Shown: positions 57,301 to 64,000 of the stretch, piece after piece
Layout of the letters: each line of letters opens with the position of its first letter
How positions within the stretch are numbered: the first letter of the stretch is position 1
Assembly (NCBI RefSeq): GCF_004362525.1
Contig: NZ_SNXS01000002.1
Span: forward strand, 930,001 to 994,000
From: Roseateles toxinivorans
Lineage (GTDB): Bacteria > Pseudomonadota > Gammaproteobacteria > Burkholderiales > Burkholderiaceae_C
Length of the DNA: 64,000 nucleotides
Direction: 5' to 3'
The notes under the pieces: generated by a model
Database searches by the model: none
What the model saw: only the letters and a program-made list of their open reading frames with translations
What the model was told of the DNA's origin: nothing
Translations under genes and position numbers: made by a program

Positions 57301-58737
57301 ATGAGCAATACCCAAGCGATTCGATCCGCACCGGCCGACGCCGCGCTCAGCAACGAGGACCTGCAGCCCACGCCGGTCGCCCATCGCACCTGGACCTGGA
57401 AGGACTTCGCCGCGCTGTGGGTGGGCATGGTCGTCTGCGTGCCCACGTACACCATGGCCAGCTCGATGCTGGACCAGGGCTTCAGCTGGCAGATGGCCGT
57501 CTGGCTGGTGCTGCTGGCCAACTGCATCGTGCTGATTCCTATGGTGCTGATCGGCCGCGTCGGGCCGCGCCACGGTATTCCGTTCCCCATCCTCGCGCGG
57601 GCCTCGTTCGGTGTGAAAGGCTCCAATCTGCCGGCCGTGTTGCGCGGCCTGGTGGCCTGCGGCTGGTTCTCGATCAACTGCTATTTCGGGGCGCTGGCCC
57701 TGCACGGCTTCTTCAATGTGATCGGCATGAACCTGGCCGGCCCGGGGCCGGGCGAGACGATCTCGACCTCGCAGTTCCTCTGCTTCCTGGCCTTCTGGGC
57801 GATGCATCTGTACTTCATCTGGCATGGGCCCGAGTCGATCCGCAAGCTCGAGGTCGTCGCCGCGCCGCTGATGATTGCCGCCTCGGCCGCGCTGGTGATC
57901 TATCTGATGATCAAGGTGCCGGCTGGCCAGCTGTTCAATCTGCCGGCCAAGGTGGTGGAGGGCGGGCCCAAGACCTGGGCGGCGCTGACCGGCCTGGTCG
58001 GCTTCTGGGCCACGCTGGCGCTGAACATCCCCGACTTCACCCGCTTTGCCAAATCGCAGAAGGACCAGACCCTGGGCCAGGCGATAGGCCTGCCGATCCC
58101 GATGGCGCTGTTCTCGATGGTCGGCGTGATCGGCTTTTCGGCCTCGGCGATCCTGTACGGCAAGGCCCAGCTCTTCCCCGACGGCCTGCTGACGCAGATG
58201 GGCACCTTCGCCTCGGGCCTGGGCCTGCTGGTGATCTTGCTGGCCAACCTGACGACCAATGTGGCGGCCAATCTCGTCTCGCCCTCGTATGACTTCAGCC
58301 AGCTGGCGCCCAGCCGGGTGAGCTTTCGCACCGGTGGTTTCATTGCTGCCACCATAGGCCTGCTGTTCATGCCCTGGAAGCTGCTGGCCACCTCGGGCGG
58401 CTATCTGTTCACCTGGCTGGGCGGCTACGGCACCCTGCTGGGCGCGATTGCCGGCATCCTGCTGGTGGACTACTACTTTGTGCGCAAGGGCGAGCTGAAG
58501 GTCGATGACCTGTACCGCCGTGGTGGCGAGTACGAGTACAGCGGCGGCTGGAATGTCCATGCGCTGGTGGCCTTTGGCTTGGGCGTGCTGCCCTGCCTGC
58601 CGGGCTATCTGGTGGTGTCGGGCCTGTTGCCGAAGGAGTCCGTGCCGCCGGTGCTGGTGAGCCTGTTCGACTTCGGCTGGTTCTTCAGCCTGTTCGTCGC
58701 CGGGGTTTATTACTACCTGACGGCGAAGAAGCGCTAA
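57301..58737 (+). CDS. NCS1-family nucleobase transporter
   Basis: A 478-residue permease with about 12 membrane helices. The N-terminal motif WTWKDFAALWVGMVVCVPTYTMASSMLDQGFSW and IPFPILARASFGVKGSNLPAVLRGLVACGWF are classical NCS1 signatures, closest to the PucI/uracil-allantoin branch. It should carry a pyrimidine base or hydantoin with H+ or Na+. It is encoded between the deaminase and dihydropyrimidinase, so cytosine, uracil or dihydrouracil is the probable cargo. 33 nt after codA. Confidence 0.92.
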   Translation: MSNTQAIRSAPADAALSNEDLQPTPVAHRTWTWKDFAALWVGMVVCVPTYTMASSMLDQGFSWQMAVWLVLLANCIVLIPMVLIGRVGPRHGIPFPILARASFGVKGSNLPAVLRGLVACGWFSINCYFGALALHGFFNVIGMNLAGPGPGETISTSQFLCFLAFWAMHLYFIWHGPESIRKLEVVAAPLMIAASAALVIYLMIKVPAGQLFNLPAKVVEGGPKTWAALTGLVGFWATLALNIPDFTRFAKSQKDQTLGQAIGLPIPMALFSMVGVIGFSASAILYGKAQLFPDGLLTQMGTFASGLGLLVILLANLTTNVAANLVSPSYDFSQLAPSRVSFRTGGFIAATIGLLFMPWKLLATSGGYLFTWLGGYGTLLGAIAGILLVDYYFVRKGELKVDDLYRRGGEYEYSGGWNVHALVAFGLGVLPCLPGYLVVSGLLPKESVPPVLVSLFDFGWFFSLFVAGVYYYLTAKKR

Positions 58738-58755
58738 GGTTGAGTTGGGATGGGT

Positions 58756-58824
58756 CCCGGATTGCATCCGGGCTACCCGCCTTTCGCGGCCCGGATGTTT
58801 TCGTAGCCCGGATGCAATCCGGGG
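58756..58824. repeat. Second copy of the 22-bp inverted repeat, arms facing outward
   Basis: Arms at 58756-58776 (ends GGGCTAC) and 58803-58824 (begins GTAGCCCGG) separated by 26 nt, with a shorter piece GCCCGGATG at 58789-58797 in between. Same sequence as at 51305-51372 but arm order reversed. Lies between the NCS1 and dihydropyrimidinase genes and overlaps the latter's promoter region. Confidence 0.88.
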
Positions 58825-58832
58825 AGCATTGA

Positions 58833-60287
<1,455 letters not shown>

Positions 60288-60302
60288 GACTTCGAGAACA
60301 TC

Positions 60303-61568
60303 ATGGACATGACCACCACCCAAACGAGTATCGACAGCTTGCGCATCAATGGCGACCGTCTGTGGGCCGCGCTGATGGAGCTGGCCCAGATCGGCGCCAC
60401 CAAGAAGGGCGGCGTTTGTCGTCTTGCCTTGACCGACCTCGACCGCCAGGGCCGCGATCTGGTGCTCGGCTGGGCCCGCGAGGCCGGCATGACCGTCACC
60501 ATCGACAAGATAGGCAACGGCTTCATGCGCCGCGCCGGCCGCAACAACAGCCTGCCGCCGGTGATGACCGGCAGCCATATCGACACCCAGCCCACCGGCG
60601 GCAAGTTCGACGGCAACTACGGCGTGCTGGCCGGCCTCGAGGTGGTGCGCACCTTGAACGACCATGGCATCGAAACCGAAGCACCGATCGAGGTCGCCTT
60701 CTGGACCAACGAGGAGGGCTCGCGCTTTGTGCCGGTGATGATGGGCTCCGGCGTGTTCGCCAAGGCCTTCACCCTGGAGAAGGCCTATGCCGCCAAGGAC
60801 ACCGAGGGCCTGACCGTGCAGGGCGAGCTGGAGCGCATCGGCTACATCGGCAGCGAGGAACCCGGCGCCCATCCGATAGGCAGTTATTTCGAGACCCATA
60901 TCGAGCAGGGCCCGGTGCTGGAAGACCATGATGTGACGATAGGCGTCGTCAACGCCGTGCTGGGCATCAAGTGGTATGACTGCCTCGTCACCGGCATGGA
61001 GGCCCACGCCGGACCCACGCCGATGGCGCTGCGCAAGGATGCGTTGCAGGTGGCCGCCAAGCTGATGCAGGAAGTGGTGGCCGTCGCCCACCGCCATCCG
61101 CCCCATGGCCGCGGCACGGTGGGCATGGTCCACGTCCACCCGAACAGCCGCAATGTGATCCCCGGTCAGGTCAAATTCAGCATCGACCTGCGCAACAACA
61201 CCGATGAGCTGGTCGAGGCGATGGACGCCGACATCCGTGCCACCGCTGCCCGCATCAGCGCCGAGTCCGGTCTGCCGATCACGATCGAGCTGGTGTCGCA
61301 CTACCCGGCCCAGCCCTTCCATCCGGATTGCGTGGACGCCGTGGAACGTGCGGCGAAGAAGCTCGGCTACTCGAACATGCCGGCCGTCTCAGGCGCCGGG
61401 CACGATGCCGTCTATATGGCCAAGCTCGCCCCGGCCGGGATGATCTTCATCCCCTGCAAGGACGGCATCAGCCACAACGAGATCGAGGATGCCAAGCCGG
61501 AGCACATCACGGCCGGATGCAATGTGTTGTTGCATGCGATGCTGGAGAGGGCACGAGTGGCGTCGTGA
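60303..61568 (+). CDS. Beta-ureidopropionase / N-carbamoyl-amino acid amidohydrolase (M20 type)
   Basis: A 421-residue zinc hydrolase of the HyuC/AllC class with TGSHIDTQPTGGKFDGNYGVLAGLE, FWTNEEGSRFVPVMMGSGV, FETHIEQGPVLED and GAGHDAVYMAKLAPAGMIFIPCKDGISHNE. In this cluster it should turn N-carbamoyl-beta-alanine to beta-alanine, CO2 and ammonia. Last gene of the pyrimidine run. A decayed copy of its last 90 residues lies 1.6 kb downstream. Confidence 0.93.
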   Translation: MDMTTTQTSIDSLRINGDRLWAALMELAQIGATKKGGVCRLALTDLDRQGRDLVLGWAREAGMTVTIDKIGNGFMRRAGRNNSLPPVMTGSHIDTQPTGGKFDGNYGVLAGLEVVRTLNDHGIETEAPIEVAFWTNEEGSRFVPVMMGSGVFAKAFTLEKAYAAKDTEGLTVQGELERIGYIGSEEPGAHPIGSYFETHIEQGPVLEDHDVTIGVVNAVLGIKWYDCLVTGMEAHAGPTPMALRKDALQVAAKLMQEVVAVAHRHPPHGRGTVGMVHVHPNSRNVIPGQVKFSIDLRNNTDELVEAMDADIRATAARISAESGLPITIELVSHYPAQPFHPDCVDAVERAAKKLGYSNMPAVSGAGHDAVYMAKLAPAGMIFIPCKDGISHNEIEDAKPEHITAGCNVLLHAMLERARVAS

Positions 61569-61866
61569 TTGCTGGCTGAAGAACTCAAGCCGCCGGAATG
61601 TGAAGCCGTGTGAGCGGAGGCCACTGGATGGCCGTTTTCTTCGCGCAGCTACCTCGGGGTTCTCACCATTCAGTCGTGAGGCGGTCTCGAAGTAAACTCA
61701 GCAAAACAGTTAGTTGAGCGTCATCTTGCCCGCCAGGATGAGCGTGCGCCTGGGGAGGCCGTCGATACATCTGCCATCGCAAGATCGGGCAACGGGCTCG
61801 GTCTGGTTGCCCTGTGCCTGCGACTGAATAGATGCAATAGAACACCACATCAATCGAGGAGGGAAT
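61569..61866. other. Intergenic stretch before a lipoprotein pair
   Basis: About 298 bp with no gene. The last 60 bp include an AT-richer segment and end in GAGGAGGG before the lipoprotein ATG, so a promoter is likely in 61780-61860 but no clear -35/-10 pair can be fixed. Confidence 0.5.
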
Positions 61867-62430
61867 ATGAGAAAACTGTTCATTTTGGCCAGCATGGCTC
61901 TGGGTGCCGCGTTAAGTGGCTGCGCATCATTTGTCACACCCGAGTATTCGGCCGACTATGCTGCAGTTGATGCCCTCAAGCGGCAGAGTCTGAAGCCCGC
62001 ATCGGTGGGCAAGGTGCAGCCGGAGGACCCGGGTGCCAAGGTCAACAACATCACGCTGAGAGGTACCAAGCTGGCGGCCAGCACCGGTACTTTTGCCCTT
62101 TATGTCGAGCAGGCATTGATCCGAGACCTCACCGAGGCTGGGCTGTACGACAAGGCAGCGGGCAAGCGCCTTGATCTGCGCCTGGTCCGCAACGACATCG
62201 ATGTGTCGGGCTTCAGCACTGGCGCGGGTGATATCGCGGCCGAGGTCACCGTGACCGAGGGCAGCAGCGTGCTCTTCAAGAAGCAGTTTGACGCCAGGAC
62301 CCAGTTCGAGTCTTCCTTTGCCGGCGCCGTGGCCATACCCAAGGGCCAGGCCGAGTATCCGCGCCTCGTGCGCGAGCTGCTGTCGGTCATCTATCGCGAC
62401 GCCGGTCTGGTGGCTGCGCTGAAGAAGTAG
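61867..62430 (+). CDS. Putative lipoprotein
   Basis: A 187-residue protein with lipobox LSGC at about 17-20 (MRKLFILASMALGAALSGCASF) and a strong RBS GGAGGG. The mature part is a mixed alpha/beta fold with TFALYVEQALIRDLTEAGLYD and LDLRLVRNDIDVSGFSTGAGDIAAEVTV. It looks like the small DUF-type lipoproteins that form periplasmic domains around envelope complexes. Function unknown. Followed 37 nt later by another lipoprotein on the same strand. Confidence 0.75.
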   Translation: MRKLFILASMALGAALSGCASFVTPEYSADYAAVDALKRQSLKPASVGKVQPEDPGAKVNNITLRGTKLAASTGTFALYVEQALIRDLTEAGLYDKAAGKRLDLRLVRNDIDVSGFSTGAGDIAAEVTVTEGSSVLFKKQFDARTQFESSFAGAVAIPKGQAEYPRLVRELLSVIYRDAGLVAALKK

Positions 62431-62467
62431 AACAAGCTCATCCACCATTGTTCAGGGAATCAAGAAG

Positions 62468-63085
62468 ATGAACCGTATCACCTCTCATCCCGCATCTGCA
62501 GCCCGCCTGCTGAAGCTGGCACTGGGCCTCGCCCTTGTGCTGATACTGGGTGCTTGTGCCCACCCGATCTCCATCGAGGCCAAGAGCGTGCCGCAGCGCA
62601 ACGCTGGCGCCACCTCTTCGGCCAAGAAGGTGGTCTATGTGATGAGCGATACCGATCGCGCCAAGCAGGTCACGACGGAAGGCGGCGGCGGCGACAAGAT
62701 CACTTATTTCCCCTACCGCGATTTCGAGCGCTCGCTGCGTGCGGCACTGGGTGCGAGCTTTGCCGACGTCAGCGTCGTCAAGGCGGCCACTGACCTACCG
62801 GCCATAAAGGAGACCGGCGCGAGTTATGTGTTCGTGCCAGACATCATGACCCACTCCAGCTCGCCCTCGCTGCTGACCTGGCCACCGACCCGCTTCACCG
62901 TGACCTTGGCGGTCGAGGTGCTGGATGCCACTGGCGCGCCCCAGACGAAAGTGCGCGTCGTCGGCAACGGTGCAGCCGAGTTCGAGGAATTCAAAGGTGA
63001 TTTCGGCCTGGCAGGCCGCCGCGCGGTCGAGGCTGCCGCGCAGGAGTTGGTAGTCGAGTTGAAGCGCAACGACAAGCTTCGCTGA
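62468..63085 (+). CDS. Putative lipoprotein, second of a pair
   Basis: A 205-residue protein with lipobox LGAC (ALGLALVLILGACAHP). The mature part has KKVVYVMSDTDRAKQVTTEGGGG, SYVFVPDIMTHSSSPSLLTWPPTRFTVTLAVEVLDATG and a helical C-terminus. The pattern resembles lipoproteins that bind or modulate envelope polymers, but no family is recognised. Pairs with the upstream lipoprotein; both could belong to one complex. It ends just before a decayed gene fragment. Confidence 0.75.
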   Translation: MNRITSHPASAARLLKLALGLALVLILGACAHPISIEAKSVPQRNAGATSSAKKVVYVMSDTDRAKQVTTEGGGGDKITYFPYRDFERSLRAALGASFADVSVVKAATDLPAIKETGASYVFVPDIMTHSSSPSLLTWPPTRFTVTLAVEVLDATGAPQTKVRVVGNGAAEFEEFKGDFGLAGRRAVEAAAQELVVELKRNDKLR

Positions 63086-63128
63086 TGGTCTCTTTGGTGT
63101 CGGCAGGAACGGCGGATCGATCAGATGG

Positions 63129-63353
63129 CCGTCTGCCAGTGCCATTGCAGCTGGTGTCGCATTACCTGCCCAGCCTTTTCATCCGGACTGCGTGGATGCC
63201 GCGGCACGCGCCGCGACGAAGCTCGGCTACTCGAACAAGCCGGCCGTCTCAGGCGCCGGACATGACGCCGTCTACATGGCCAAGCTCGCCTCGGCCGGCT
63301 GCAATCTGCAGCTCCACGCCATGCTGGAGCGGGCTGAGCCCGTGCACAAATAG
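63129..63353 (+). pseudogene. Degraded duplicate of the C-terminus of the beta-ureidopropionase gene
   Basis: 63129-63353 aligns with 61270-61560 of the upstream hydrolase. Shared blocks include CAGCTGGTGTCG, AAGCTCGGCTACTCGAAC, GGCCGTCTCAGGCGCCGG and CATGCTGGAG. One base is missing near 63166, which shifts the frame, and 78 bp between two GGCCGG copies are deleted. It ends in TAG inside the following palindromic repeat. A partial gene duplication that has decayed. Confidence 0.9.
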
Positions 63354-63466
63354 GCCGGCGGCCTGTTTGTGACTGGCGAAGGGCCGGGCCACTGGCCCGG
63401 CGCGCCCTGCAAGGGGAGCCCGTGCACAAATAGGCCGGCGGCCTGTTTGTGACTGGCGAAGGGCCG
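63336..63466. repeat. 51-bp direct repeat, two copies 80 bp apart, each with a hairpin
   Basis: 63336-63386 and 63416-63466 are identical. Each contains CACAAATAGGCC-GGC-GGCCTGTTTGTG, a 12-bp stem with one G-T pair. The 29-bp spacer has a perfect GCCGGGCC-ACT-GGCCCGGC hairpin. Such palindromic clusters act as REP-type or terminator elements between convergent genes. Confidence 0.88.
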
Positions 63467-63476
63467 CTCGGGAGTC

Positions 63477-64000
63477 TCAGCGCAGCAACGCCAGCACGGC
63501 CTTGGCGGCCTGCTCCGACGAGGCCGGATTCTGGCCCGTGACCAGTTTGCCGTCGGTCAGCACATAGGGCTGCCAGTCAGCATCCTTGCTGTAGATGCCG
63601 CCGTTGGCCTTGAGCATGTCCTCGACCAGAAAGGGCACGACGTCGGTCAGCTGTACCGCCGCCTCCTCGCTGTTGGTGAAGCCGGTGACCTTGCGGCCGT
63701 TGACCAGCGGCGTGCCGTCGGCGTTCCTGGCGTGGCGAAGCACCCCGGGCGCATGGCACACCGCGGACACGGGCTTGTCGGCGCGGACCATGGTTTCGAT
63801 CAAGGCGATCGAATGAGGGTCTTCGGCCAGGTCCCACAGCGGGCCGTGGCCGCCCGGATAGAACACGGCGTCGAAATCCTCGGCCCTCATGTCGGCCAGT
63901 AGCGCGGTCTTGGCAAGCAGCGCGGTGGCCGCAACATCAGCGCGAAAGCGTTTCGTCGCCTCGGTGTGTGCGCTTGGGTCATCGCTCTTCGGATCCAGTG
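63477..64000 (-). CDS. DJ-1/PfpI-family protein (Hsp31-like), N-terminus beyond window end
   Basis: The frame runs open to base 64000. Seen are AVFYPGGHGPLWDLAEDP, the nucleophile elbow SAVCHAPGVLRH (Cys), TGFTNSEEAAV and TGQNPASSEQAAKAVL. This is the class I glutamine amidotransferase-like family that includes Hsp31, a chaperone/glyoxalase-type enzyme. The visible part of 174 residues lacks the first 50 or so. Convergent with the preceding lipoproteins. Confidence 0.88.
   Translation of the reverse strand, partial: LDPKSDDPSAHTEATKRFRADVAATALLAKTALLADMRAEDFDAVFYPGGHGPLWDLAEDPHSIALIETMVRADKPVSAVCHAPGVLRHARNADGTPLVNGRKVTGFTNSEEAAVQLTDVVPFLVEDMLKANGGIYSKDADWQPYVLTDGKLVTGQNPASSEQAAKAVLALLR

Overview
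The window looks like a chromosomal piece of a high-GC betaproteobacterium of the order Burkholderiales, most likely the Roseateles/Paucibacter/Rubrivivax/Leptothrix neighbourhood. The reasons are the very GC-rich core genes, a PEP-CTERM protein with a nearby sigma-54-like promoter, large exported subtilases, a type II secretion-like operon, and a RutR-regulated reductive pyrimidine pathway. The genus is inference; the order is fairly safe.

Bases 1 to about 13.8 kb are an accessory defence island of visibly lower GC. It opens with the tail of a probable tyrosine-recombinase trio. Next come an IS66 scrap, a compact five-gene minus-strand operon (DNA cytosine methyltransferase, DUF6339-like protein, unknown protein, GHKL ATPase, small leading gene), broken HNH and IS91 pieces, a DUF1353 membrane protein split by an apparent frameshift, and a zinc-ribbon plus HEPN-like pair. 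A two-gene system whose TIR (DUF1863) and TM-TM-macro proteins fit type II Thoeris follows. The island ends with a stand-alone HEPN protein, an HNH pseudogene beside a 12-bp palindrome, and a three-gene operon with a MbcA/ParS-like protein divergent from an XRE regulator.

From 13.9 to 33.7 kb lies core secretion biology. A short leader-like ORF and an intrinsic terminator precede a hybrid PAS histidine kinase. A tightly overlapped nine-gene pseudopilin/secretin operon follows (gspG, F, E, L, M, a proline-rich inner-membrane protein, a cohesin-tailed gspD, three more pseudopilins; no gspI/J/K seen). Its plausible clients sit next door: a PEP-CTERM protein and a secreted subtilase. An autotransporter-type subtilase and an MNT/HEPN toxin-antitoxin-like pair with a strong operator complete the region.

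From 33.7 to 48.6 kb are a MacAB-like export set (two permeases, ATPase, adaptor), a CAP-domain protein, lipoproteins, an acyl-CoA ligase with a coupled GNAT, mnmA, and an operon of aldolase/dehydrogenase, mtnA and a purine-nucleoside phosphorylase. That operon is best read as salvage of 5'-deoxy or 5'-methylthio nucleosides through a dihydroxyacetone-phosphate type shunt.

From 47.3 to 61.6 kb is a full pyrimidine catabolic cluster: Nudix and RutR-like regulator on the minus strand, a RutR operator, then preT, preA, a BMP-type nucleoside ABC transporter (four genes), a CodA-like deaminase, an NCS1 transporter, dihydropyrimidinase and beta-ureidopropionase. Together these would import nucleosides and bases and take cytosine and uracil to beta-alanine, CO2 and ammonia. 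The window ends with two lipoproteins, a degraded duplicate of the ureidopropionase tail, palindromic direct repeats and a truncated DJ-1/PfpI gene.
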